Shown here: positions 55,501-60,931 of the stretch, one piece after another
Layout of the letters: every line of letters starts with the position of its first letter
How positions within the stretch are numbered: position 1 is the first letter of the stretch
NCBI GenBank assembly: GCA_020850995.1
Contig: JADZDP010000031.1
Location: 1 to 64,000 of the forward strand
Reading direction: 5' to 3'
From: Deltaproteobacteria bacterium
GTDB taxonomy: Bacteria; Myxococcota; UBA727; VGSZ01
DNA: 64,000 nt
The notes under the pieces: model-generated
Seen by the model: the letters and a program-made list of their open reading frames with translations, nothing else
What the model was told of the DNA's origin: nothing
Databases searched by the model: none
Translations under genes and position numbers: made by a program

Positions 55501-55963
55501 TGCCGAGCGACAGGAGCTGCTCGAGGCGCGCCAGCTGCGTCACGAACACGAGCGGCGCCGACACCGCGGCGCGCGCCAGCGTGGCCTGGTCGGGGCGGGG
55601 CCCGGCGAGCGCGCGCGCCACGTCGAGGGCGCCGCTGCTGCGCCCGGCGTCCACCGGGTCGAGGCCCGTCACCTCGTCGTTGATGGCGGCCAGGCACACG
55701 TCGAGGAGGGCGCGCGGCGCGCCGCCACCGGCCCACAGCTCTGCCAGCTCATCGAGGTAGGCGCTGCCCTGCCCGGCGAAGCTCAGCGCCAGCCGGCGCT
55801 CACCCACGAGCGCAGCCTCCACCAGCGCCGGGCGCGCACGCACCGACAAGCGCGCGTGGGCCCGCGTGCGCAGGGCGTCGAGCGAGGCGTTGACGTCGAG
55901 CGGGCCGGCCACGTCGTCGGGCCGGGCCGTCAGCGGGGCGTCGGTGGAGCGGAGGGTCGTCAT
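46508..55963 (-). CDS. fas: type I fatty acid synthase, actinobacterial/fungal-like FAS-I (3151 aa)
   Basis: A single polypeptide with all fatty acid synthesis steps. Domains in order are as follows. N-terminal acyltransferase: nucleophile Ser173 in VVGHSQGL. FMN-type enoyl reductase, about residues 440-740: VPGMTPTTVEAPLVVAAANAGY, FVHLEGGKAGGHHSW, CVGGGIGTEEQA. Hot-dog dehydratase, about 1120-1440: GDKNPLHTYP, IVHGKWTEAY. Malonyl/palmitoyl transferase: Ser1514 in AGHSLGEYS. ACP: Ser1884 in LGGNSARRNQILAEL. Ketoreductase near residue 2130: ALVTGAGVGSIARALIARL. Ketosynthase: Cys2753 in VGACATAGLSL and SKHDSSTQANDENE. ATG 55963 overlaps the tetR stop (ATGA). No PPTase domain is fused; acpS follows. 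Codon use and composition look like the neighbours. It is rarely seen outside Actinobacteria and fungi. Confidence 0.95.
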   Translation of the reverse strand: MTTLRSTDAPLTARPDDVAGPLDVNASLDALRTRAHARLSVRARPALVEAALVGERRLALSFAGQGSAYLDELAELWAGGGAPRALLDVCLAAINDEVTGLDPVDAGRSSGALDVARALAGPRPDQATLARAAVSAPLVFVTQLARLEQLLSLGMDELFALPEERRPLVVGHSQGLLGAYACARAWGCCLDERAGVVADLARVAVRMGAAMERHLLPAASPPALRSSMADTGSAPSCMAAIGGLHGHELRGAIDALALDVTVAIESAATYHTVAGAPDALEALRVALADHAGRLLEQKRRGAYAGRVPEARFSWLPVSGPFHTAHLEESCARLIEGLARRPAPPVGGERPLHVLDAATGLPLADDERALGAVLRSILTAPGSYARCLDALAAQGCDTLVDVGPGVEVAHLAASALRGRAVRVLSAGVHSERAALLDGKQAPARPAPWSQLAPRAVDDGRGLRLDNRFTRLTGRAPFIVPGMTPTTVEAPLVVAAANAGYLAELAGGGQVTERHLRARLDEARRSLVPGQGIVFNALFLDPYLWGLHLAKERLIFKLRDEGYPILGVTITAGVPPLEDAVALLDELHAHGMHVNALKPGTERQVDEVIAIAKARPDRALFVHLEGGKAGGHHSWEDLDDLLLRSYAKLRELDNLVLCVGGGIGTEEQASAYLFGRFSERYGRAAMPVDAVFLGTRLMATREACTSPAVKAALVAAPGDVERWPLAGGAVGGVTSGKSSLDAPIYYLDNAAAQAARLLDQLAGDPAQVAARQDEIVAALARTAKPYFGDLDDMTSAAVLERLVELTAYAAGEPLADGPWLDASWRDRFLAMARRLEARHLPADGAPAASLVTAEAAQDPRALCAALVLRAPSLTRALMHPEDSRFFVELCKLPGKPVPFVPVLDGEVRRWFKSDSLWQSHDARFGADLVLALPGPTALAALTRVDEPVAEVLRGFERHALARALARGAHAMPRADLVTRARACAVAVDEHGVWHANPLARLAGLPGLEVEEQDGQLCARVRLPEGAALDLCLRFVDDAQGGHLRVDRAAFLRAQQDFYGRALFGAPVAPVALFEEATEHVELTAARAHAFRAATDDDNAPAAPLSMAFALAWRAIFRALSGAQPDVLHLVHESDEVEGPGLVVGDRLTATARVTVVEELSGGRRVVVEARLVDAAGAVRARITSRFFIRQSDKTVTSRREDRGVRARLATDEGALRFLAELPGVCLDVRACTGGALELDARVTERGALGSLRSGSAVVGSLTMDASAFDALVAVAALREPTAPAAGRLAEKRAQAPRSLLAYADASGDKNPLHTYPAIAALAGFDGPIVHGKWTEAYALHRITRVAAEGDSGRVTRSAARFLAPVAPGAALVVSIDALARSQGALDVRAVVEADGVRCAEVDARVLAPPTAYVFPGQGVQHAGMGAATRAASTAARAVWDEAEQVCRQRHGFSLLHVVDDNPRELWVRGERLVHPEGVLFLTQFTQVALAVMAVAEVAALREQQLFVEGARFAGHSLGEYSALAAVPGVMPLPAVVDVVYRRGLTMDRLVPRDAEGRSRFGMVALRPNLAALDERAALALVDEIARDTGLPLFVVNHNVSGRQYAVTGDVRALAVLKERLPAAPGAKAAVVDVPGIDVPFHSPLLVDGVDAFRATLEGALPAHIDARLLDGRYLPNLTGTVFRLEPSFVREVVAASGSTRAASLLDRFVEAKRDADGLARALLIEVLAYQFASPVRWIEIQRALFEGAAAVAQVIEVGPAQGPVLAGMAKAELERAKSQRARRVRVLHAAADRERMLGVAHAEIDALSPAPPPTPAVPPAAGAVPAPLAPTSPAVVVPAASAARPLPEPGPFAEDGVVTLVCLLTKKGRAELDPARSLDALLGGNSARRNQILAELAAEVGGRSLDGAHEMPLGQLVSTIAKLSTAEGPGAALRPLRDQALQRALGAAGLGAAQVHEHLEREWGLARGHRERVLNRLALAARAVPAMSERALALAFVDQVATAYGDELGTGLARVTAAPVGAAVDSAALDELERRVLGKSGALADAARAILRHVDPELIALPSVAARAAAPDDDEHDAAYRAAIAPVFDEQHHVAFTSSWAWVRRDRHDPAVARHDVERRAAPGGAFAGQTALVTGAGVGSIARALIARLLAEGARVVVTTSRRSPEVVRSFKRLYQAHARVGAELHVVPCNQGSFHDVDALMAWLGTAKKERVGSSERLVKAPLVPDLVVPFGALAETADLSTMGPRSLALFRVLVLGVERLVARAAALALAHGGPGRRAHVLLPLSPNHGSFGGDGAYGECKAALEALLHKQRSEAHTWGRGASIVGLRIGWVRGTGLMHANDGAAKFLEERGLTTFCTDEMAALALEHASASSRARAATAPYVADLTGGLGEVEDLAGLLREYREGEDRRQRREVRAATLRASFDGELARRAPRTSSTEIKRTSLARPTLDVPVPSEAQLTSLPPLDHLDLDRVAVIVGMGEVGPWGSARTRWAMEQGRTLSIEAVLELAWMMGMVAPDPKSSGFVDVKSGAAVDESRVHERYEAEILAHCGVRVVEPAVTGFDPRALPTLVEVRLERDFSFPVPSRTVGESVVREDPKLSRLVEDRDGALFVVRQRGSTIKVPAALSVRRAVAGQLPTGWDATRYGVPKSLVEQVDPVTLYCLVSTAEAFLSAGMTPEELHRHLHPSRIGATIGTGIGGMAKLKRLHRDLFEGKERQNDTLQEALINVIGGYVVQAYLGSTGPMSSPVGACATAGLSLAEALDKIRTGQAELVVAGGADDLSEAGLIGFGDMGATADTDDLVARGIEPRAMSRGSDSRRRGFVEAHGAGVAVVCTAALALRLGLPVYGVLAFAGSSGDGLQKSVPAPGQGALSFVAERRAPEQRHDDGACDLVGRRQRLRQIERERDLLAGMVGVDEAARMVADARRRLAHEPGAGRDDVSPLRAALAVLGLCADDVAVVSKHDSSTQANDENEARLHETIMGALGRSDDNPLWVISQKSLTGHPKGAAAAWQVNGLLQVMASSIIPPNPSLDDVADEMRAFPHLVWTDRPVQHAQPILAGFVTTLGFGHVSALVCLAHPWLFWRMLDDDARHGYADRLEVRRRQAEQQLQRVLAGRAPLFTVVEPRLSHDDEVRLLLDPDARLCGARA

Positions 55964-56652
55964 GGCGTGGCTCCCGGCGCGCGCTCCTGCTGCAGGAGAC
56001 GCGCGAAGTGGTCGACGGTGATGAGCAAGGTGCGGCTGTGCTCGTCGTAGATCTCGTGCTCGGGGTCGGCCATCTGCTGCGCGATGGAGCCGATGAACGA
56101 CGACAGGAACAGGCCGGCGATGGTCTCGATGTCGTGCGCCCCGTAGAAGGGCGCGAAGGCCGGCTCGAGCACACGCGCCAGCGCGCGGCGCAAGCGCTGC
56201 AAGAAGGTGCGCATGGCGTGCTTGAGCTCGGGGTGGTGCTTCGATTGCACCAGCGCGTCGAGCCACACGGGCAAGAGGCGGCGCCCACGCCGCCCCTCGC
56301 GGCCAAGCGCCATCAACAGCGCCGGCACCGGGTTCTGATCTTCAAACGCCTCGTGGAACTGCTTGATGATCTCGCCCTCGACCTCTTGGGCCCACACCTC
56401 GAGGATCTGGACGAAGACCTGCTCCTTGGACTCGAAGTACCAGTAGAACGCGCCCTTCGAGACGCCGGCCTTTTTGCAGATGTCGTCGACAGTGGTCTCG
56501 TGAAAGCCGCCCTCGGCAAAGCACAGGAAGGCGGCCCGGCGCAGGCGCTCGTCGGGCTTCTGCTCCGCCGCCGCCTCTTCGCGGGCGCGGGCGCGGGGCC
56601 CCTGTTTGGGTCGTTGCTCTTTCACGCGCGAACGGGTGCGGCGGGCGGCCAT
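55960..56652 (-). CDS. TetR-family transcriptional regulator of the fas operon
   Basis: 230 aa with a basic tail-like N-terminus (ARRTRSRVKEQRPKQGPRA) and the TetR helix-turn-helix FHETTVDDICKKAGVSKGAFYWYFESKEQVF. The ligand-binding C-terminal domain resembles TetR_C regulators of fatty-acid genes (LLPVWLDALVQSKHHPEL). It likely binds an acyl-CoA or fatty acid. Its gene is first in the fas operon and overlaps fas by ATGA. Two palindromic sites lie just upstream, so it probably autoregulates and also controls the divergent amidase gene. GGAG lies before ATG 56652. Confidence 0.93.
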   Translation of the reverse strand: MAARRTRSRVKEQRPKQGPRARAREEAAAEQKPDERLRRAAFLCFAEGGFHETTVDDICKKAGVSKGAFYWYFESKEQVFVQILEVWAQEVEGEIIKQFHEAFEDQNPVPALLMALGREGRRGRRLLPVWLDALVQSKHHPELKHAMRTFLQRLRRALARVLEPAFAPFYGAHDIETIAGLFLSSFIGSIAQQMADPEHEIYDEHSRTLLITVDHFARLLQQERAPGATP

Positions 56653-56662
56653 GGGTGCTCCG

Positions 56663-56678
56663 TACTGACCGGTCAGTA
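56663..56678. promoter_or_regulatory. TetR-type operator O1
   Basis: TACTGACCGGTCAGTA is a perfect 16-bp palindrome 11 bp from the tetR start codon, in the spacer between the divergent tetR and amidase genes. Size and symmetry are those of TetR-dimer sites. Confidence 0.75.
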
Positions 56679-56696
56679 TGGTGGGTCGTCCTCCTA

Positions 56697-56712
56697 AACT
56701 GACCAGTCAGTA
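56697..56712. promoter_or_regulatory. TetR-type operator O2
   Basis: AACTGACCAGTCAGTA repeats O1 with two changes, at its first position and in the centre, and is 34 bp (about three helical turns) from it. It is 48 bp upstream of the amidase ATG. Two similar half-palindromes in one spacer support joint control of both divergent units. Confidence 0.75.
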
Positions 56713-56759
56713 TGGTCAAGACCACGGGGTGCCCGCGGCCATGTGCGGTACAAGGCCGC

Positions 56760-58433
56760 ATGAGCTACCAACGAACACCTCTCAAGGCGCCGCGCCTGGC
56801 TGGCAACGCGTTCAAGGCCGCCATCGCCGCGCTCGAGAGCCCCATCGGCAACGCCCTGCGCGACAAGACGCTCAACGATCAGGGCTTCGCCGAGCTGCGC
56901 AGAGAGCACATCGACGCGCCGCTGACGCCGCTGCCGGCGCTGCCCATTGGCGCCTGGACAGGCGCGGCGCCGGCGCTCGAGCCCATCGTCGAGCGCGCCG
57001 AGCGCGGCCCGGGCTTCGCCTTCGAGAGCGTCGCCGACTTCCAGCGCGCCTACCGCGACGGCAGGAGCGACCCCGTCCAGGTGGCCGAGCGCCTGGTCGC
57101 CATCATCGGCGAGCTCGATCGCCACGCGCCGCCCCTGCGCTTCATGGTCGCGCACCAGCCTGACGACCTCATGCGCCAGGCGCGCGAGGCCAAGGCGCGC
57201 CTCGAGAAGAAGGCGCCGCTCTCGCCCCTCGACGGCGTGCCCGTGGCCATCAAGGACGAGGTCGACATGGTGCCCTACCCCACCACCGCGGGCACCAAGG
57301 TCCACGGCGGCACGCCGGCCACCCGTGACGCCTCGAGCGTCGCGCGCCTGCGCGCCACGGGGGCGCTGCTGTTCGGCAAGACCAACATGCCCGAGCTCGG
57401 GCTCACCCCCGAGGGCTACAACCCGCACCACGGCGCCTGCCGCAACCCCTACGACCCCGCGCACGAGACCGGCGGCTCGTCGGCGGGCAGCGCGGCGTCG
57501 GTGGCGGCGGGCCTGGCCCCCTTGGCGCTCGGCGCCGACGGCGGCGGCTCCATCCGCATCCCCTCGTCCCACTGCGGCGTGGTGGGGCTCAAGCCCACCT
57601 TCGGCCGCGTCAGTGAGTACGGCGCGGCGCCCTTGTGCTGGAGCGTGGGCCACATCGGGCCCATCGGCGCCACCGTCGCCGACACCGCCCTCGGCTACGC
57701 GGTCATGGCCGGCCGTGACCCGCACGACGCCAACACCATGCGCCAGCCCGACGTCGTCGTCGATGACCTGCAAGACGGCGCGCTCAAGGGGCTGCGCGTG
57801 GGGGTGTGGGCGCCCTGGTTCGACGACGCCGACGAGGCGGTGGTCAGCGCTTGCCGCGCTGCCCTCGGCCACCTCATCGAGGCCGGCGCCGCGCAGGTGG
57901 ACTTCGAGGTGCCCGAGCTGCAGCGCATGCAGAACGCCCACCTGGTGACCATCGCCTCGGAGATGCTGGCGGGCCAGCGCGCAACCCTGGCGCAGCGTCG
58001 ACGCGAGTACGGCTTGCCCGTGCGCCTGGTGCTGGCGCTGGCCGAGCGCTTCACCGCCGCCGACTACGTGCACGCGCAGCGCGTGCGCGGGCTGTTCACC
58101 GAGCGCTTCGCCGCCATCTACCAGCGCGTCGACGTCATCGCCACGCCAACCTGCGCGCTGACGGCGCCGCGCTACGCCGAGGACGCGTTGCGCCACGGGG
58201 CCAGCGACCTGCCCACCCTCGACAAGACCATGCGCTACGTGCGCCTGGGCAACTTCCTCGGCCTGCCCTCGATCTCCGTGCCCTGCGGGTACGACCAGGG
58301 GGGCATGCCCATCGGCTTGATGCTCACCGGGCGCCCCTGGGCCGAGGCCCAGCTCTTGCGCTTGGCCCGCGTCGTCGAGCGGAGCGTGCCGCGGCAGGCG
58401 CCGCGCTTCCACCGCCGGCTCTTGCCCGCCTGA
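56760..58433 (+). CDS. amidase-signature-family hydrolase, FAAH-like
   Basis: 557 aa. Amidases of this family use a Ser-cisSer-Lys triad. The Lys is in PLDGVPVAIKDEVD, and the Gly/Ser-rich signature is HETGGSSAGSAASVAAGLAPLALGADGGGSIRIPS with the two catalytic serines. Conserved CGVVGLKPTFGRVS, HIGPIGATV and GLPSISVPCG follow. The family includes fatty acid amide hydrolase, 6-aminohexanoate hydrolase and GatA; the long N-terminus favours the FAAH-like branch. The start MSYQR (56760) avoids the operator region. It is divergent from tetR-fas-acpS across O1/O2 and is thus probably controlled by the same TetR. It may release fatty acids from amides. Confidence 0.9.
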   Translation: MSYQRTPLKAPRLAGNAFKAAIAALESPIGNALRDKTLNDQGFAELRREHIDAPLTPLPALPIGAWTGAAPALEPIVERAERGPGFAFESVADFQRAYRDGRSDPVQVAERLVAIIGELDRHAPPLRFMVAHQPDDLMRQAREAKARLEKKAPLSPLDGVPVAIKDEVDMVPYPTTAGTKVHGGTPATRDASSVARLRATGALLFGKTNMPELGLTPEGYNPHHGACRNPYDPAHETGGSSAGSAASVAAGLAPLALGADGGGSIRIPSSHCGVVGLKPTFGRVSEYGAAPLCWSVGHIGPIGATVADTALGYAVMAGRDPHDANTMRQPDVVVDDLQDGALKGLRVGVWAPWFDDADEAVVSACRAALGHLIEAGAAQVDFEVPELQRMQNAHLVTIASEMLAGQRATLAQRRREYGLPVRLVLALAERFTAADYVHAQRVRGLFTERFAAIYQRVDVIATPTCALTAPRYAEDALRHGASDLPTLDKTMRYVRLGNFLGLPSISVPCGYDQGGMPIGLMLTGRPWAEAQLLRLARVVERSVPRQAPRFHRRLLPA

Positions 58434-58486
58434 CGGTCATTGCCCCGGACGAGCGGTCGGCGCTATCACCCGCCCAGGAGGATCTC

Positions 58487-59041
58487 ATGAAGAACATCGC
58501 AGCCTGCTTCCTGCTCGCCACCGCCACGCTCGCGTGCGCTCAGGCCAAGAACCTCGCCGGTGACGTCAACGCCGCCGCCGCCGACGCCGACAAGGCCGCC
58601 AAGGAGGCGGAAGAGAAGGCCGCCACCGAGAAGGCCGCCGCCGAGAAGGCCGCCGCCGAGGCCGACGCCGCCGCCAAGCTGGCCGCCTCGCTCGACGACG
58701 CCGTGGCCACCAACGCCAAGCTCGCTGAGGGCGCCCTGCTCATCGACGTGCGCGCCGCCGACAAGGCCACCGACCTGCTCGCCACCGCCACCAACATCCC
58801 CGCCGCCGACTGGGACGCGAAGAAGGCCGACTTCGACAAGCTCACCGGCGGCGACAAGGCCAAGGGCGTGGTGCTCTACTGCGACGACGGCTCCGGTGCC
58901 GTCGCCGTGCGCGACAAGCTCAAAGCGGCAGGCCACACCGCCGTGTGGGCGCAGATGAAGTCCGCGCTCGTCGTCACCGACGCGCGCGCCAAGGCCGCGG
59001 CCGAGGTGAAGGACGCGACCAAGAAGAAGAAGAGCAAGTAG
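58487..59041 (+). CDS. exported protein with Ala/Lys coiled coil and rhodanese-like domain, 184 aa
   Basis: A signal peptide (MKNIAACFLLATATLACAQA) has a near-lipobox (TLAC) that misses one consensus position, so lipoprotein or cleaved protein are both possible. It is followed by a stretch of Ala/Lys/Glu heptads (about residues 26-66). A rhodanese-like domain then has LLIDVRAADKA and the active-site Cys132 in VVLYCDDGSGAVAVRDKL. The mature C-terminus is Lys-rich (TKKKKSK). AGGAGG precedes the ATG, a very strong ribosome-binding site. Similar composition to the small exported proteins at 10.6-11.4 kb. A terminator follows. Confidence 0.75.
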   Translation: MKNIAACFLLATATLACAQAKNLAGDVNAAAADADKAAKEAEEKAATEKAAAEKAAAEADAAAKLAASLDDAVATNAKLAEGALLIDVRAADKATDLLATATNIPAADWDAKKADFDKLTGGDKAKGVVLYCDDGSGAVAVRDKLKAAGHTAVWAQMKSALVVTDARAKAAAEVKDATKKKKSK

Positions 59042-59082
59042 CCCGCCGCGGCCCCGCGTGTACGGGGTCGGTAAGACACGCG

Positions 59083-59113
59083 CGCGCCCCCTTGCGGGGG
59101 CGCGTGGTTTTTT
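59083..59113 (+). terminator. rho-independent terminator after the rhodanese-like gene
   Basis: A 9-bp GC stem CGCGCCCCC/GGGGGCGCG with loop TTGC, then TGG and six T. It ends 36 bp before the amt start and separates that gene from the rhodanese gene. Confidence 0.9.
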
Positions 59114-59149
59114 GCGAGAGCAGCACGCGAACATCGCGAGGGGGGCGCC

Positions 59150-60409
59150 GTGCAGGGCACCGTGCAAGCGACCATCGACTCCGGCAGCACTGCGTGGATG
59201 CTGACCAGCTCGGCGCTGGTGCTGCTGATGGTGCCAGGGCTCGCGCTCTTCTACGGCGGCATGGTGCGCAAGAAGAACGTGCTCGCCACCATGATGCACA
59301 GCTTCATCGCCATGGCTGTCATCGGCGTGCAGTGGGTGCTCTGGGGCTACTGCCTGTCCTTTGGTAGCAGCCACGGCGGCGTCATCGGCTTCGACGCCTC
59401 TCTGCTTGGACTGTCGGGCGTGCCGCACACGCGGCTGTTCGGCGACAAGGGCATCCCCGAGCTGGTGTTCGTGATGTTCCAGGGCAAGTTCGCCATCATC
59501 ACGCCGGCGCTCATCTCGGGCGCCATCGCCGAGCGGATGAAGCTGCGCTCGTACCTGGTGTTCATCGTGCTGTGGAGCACCTTGGTCTACTGCCCGCTGG
59601 CGCATTGGGTGTGGGCGAGCGACGGCTGGCTCTTCAAGCTCGGCGTGCTCGACTTCGCGGGCGGCACCGTGGTGCACATCGCCGCCGGCTTCTCGGCGCT
59701 CGTGCTCGCCATCCTGCTCGGGCCCCGGCGCGACCACCGCCCTGGCGGCGGCCACGCCATCGTGCCGAACAACCTCGCGTTCACGCTGACGGGCGCGGGG
59801 CTGCTGTGGTTCGGTTGGTTCGGCTTCAACGCCGGCTCGGCCGTAGCGGTGGAGGCGCCGGTGTCGGGCGCCGTGGCGGGGCTCGCCTTCACCACCACGC
59901 AAGCGGCCGCCGCCGCGGCCGCGCTCACCTGGATGCTCGTGGAGCGGCTGCACCAAGGCAAGGCCACCAGCGTGGGCTTCGCCTCGGGCATCGTCGCGGG
60001 CCTCGTCGCCATTACGCCCGCCGCCGGGCACGTGCTGCCGGTCAACGCGCTGGCGCTCGGCGTCGTCGCGGCGCTGGTCTGTTACGTGGCCGTGCAGCAG
60101 AAGAACAAGACCAAGCTCGACGACAGCCTCGACGCCTTCGCGGTCCACGGCGTCGGCGGCGTGGTGGGCGCGGTGTTGGTGGGCGTGCTCTGCTTCACGC
60201 CGGTGGCCGGGGTGCTGCAAGGGTCCTTTGCGCAGCTCGGCAAGCAGCTCGTCGGCGTGGGCGTGTCCATCGGCTACTGCGCGCTCATGACGCTGGCCCT
60301 GGGCCTCCTCGTCAAGAAGCTGTTCGGCCTGCGCGTCACCGAGCAGACCGAGCGCGACGGCCTCGACATCGCCGTCCATGGCGAGCGCGGCTACCATCTC
60401 GAGAGCTGA
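59150..60409 (+). CDS. amt: ammonium transporter
   Basis: 419 aa with eleven expected membrane helices. Typical blocks are VPGLALFYGGMVRKKNVL, the twin pore His in FAGGTVVHIAAGFSALVLA and FAVHGVGGVVGAVLVG, FNAGSA and ASDGWLFKLGVLDFAGG. Start is GTG 59150. The PII gene begins 11 nt after the stop, the universal amt-glnK pairing in which PII blocks the channel when nitrogen is sufficient. Confidence 0.95.
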   Translation: MQGTVQATIDSGSTAWMLTSSALVLLMVPGLALFYGGMVRKKNVLATMMHSFIAMAVIGVQWVLWGYCLSFGSSHGGVIGFDASLLGLSGVPHTRLFGDKGIPELVFVMFQGKFAIITPALISGAIAERMKLRSYLVFIVLWSTLVYCPLAHWVWASDGWLFKLGVLDFAGGTVVHIAAGFSALVLAILLGPRRDHRPGGGHAIVPNNLAFTLTGAGLLWFGWFGFNAGSAVAVEAPVSGAVAGLAFTTTQAAAAAAALTWMLVERLHQGKATSVGFASGIVAGLVAITPAAGHVLPVNALALGVVAALVCYVAVQQKNKTKLDDSLDAFAVHGVGGVVGAVLVGVLCFTPVAGVLQGSFAQLGKQLVGVGVSIGYCALMTLALGLLVKKLFGLRVTEQTERDGLDIAVHGERGYHLES

Positions 60410-60420
60410 GGAGTCGCACG

Positions 60421-60780
60421 ATGAAGCTGATCATCGCCGTCATCAGGCCCGAGCGCCTCGAAGCGGTCCAAGAAGAGCTGCAGAAGGTGCTCGACGAGGA
60501 CGACAACTACCGCATCACCGTCGACGCCGTGGAGGGCCACGGGGCCCAGCACGGCGAGGTCGAGCTGTTCCGCGGCCAAGCCGTGCGGCCGCGTATGATC
60601 CCGAAGACGCGCATCATGGTGGGCGTCAACGACAAGTACGTCGAGCCCACCGTGCAGGCCATCCTGCGCGCCGCGCGCACCGAGAGCGGCGGCGCCGTGG
60701 GCGACGGCAAGATCTTCGTCACGCCGCTCGACGAGTGCATCCGCATCCGCACGGGGGAGCGCGGGGGCGGAGCGATCTGA
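60421..60780 (+). CDS. glnK: PII-family signal transduction protein without the uridylylation tyrosine
   Basis: 119 aa. The PII fold is clear: MKLIIAVIRPERLEAVQEEL, ITVDAVEGHGAQHGEVELFRG, MVGVNDKYVEPTVQAILRAART and GDGKIFVTPLDECIRIRTGERG. The T-loop runs from residue 38 to 55 and lacks Tyr at the position equivalent to Tyr51 of E. coli GlnB; Val55 occupies it. The protein is thus not expected to be uridylylated by GlnD, but ATP/2-oxoglutarate control of Amt could remain. Overall more divergent than canonical GlnK, with a GHG, not the usual GFGRQ. Confidence 0.9.
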   Translation: MKLIIAVIRPERLEAVQEELQKVLDEDDNYRITVDAVEGHGAQHGEVELFRGQAVRPRMIPKTRIMVGVNDKYVEPTVQAILRAARTESGGAVGDGKIFVTPLDECIRIRTGERGGGAI

Positions 60781-60931
60781 TCGGATCCTCGACCGATGCT
60801 CGCGCGCGATGGGCGCGTCGGTAGCCAAGGCGGCGCGCTCGACCCAGGGCCACCGCGGCGCTCCCATCGGTCAACACGCCGGATCCTCCGTCGACCAGCG
60901 CCCCAGCACGCGCGGCGCCGAAAATCAGCGC

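Noticed and set aside
52400..56050. A 1216-codon open frame on the plus strand opposite the fatty acid synthase
   Set aside because: Codon-position GC bias makes long antisense frames here. The opposite strand holds all the FAS-I active-site motifs, so this one is a shadow.
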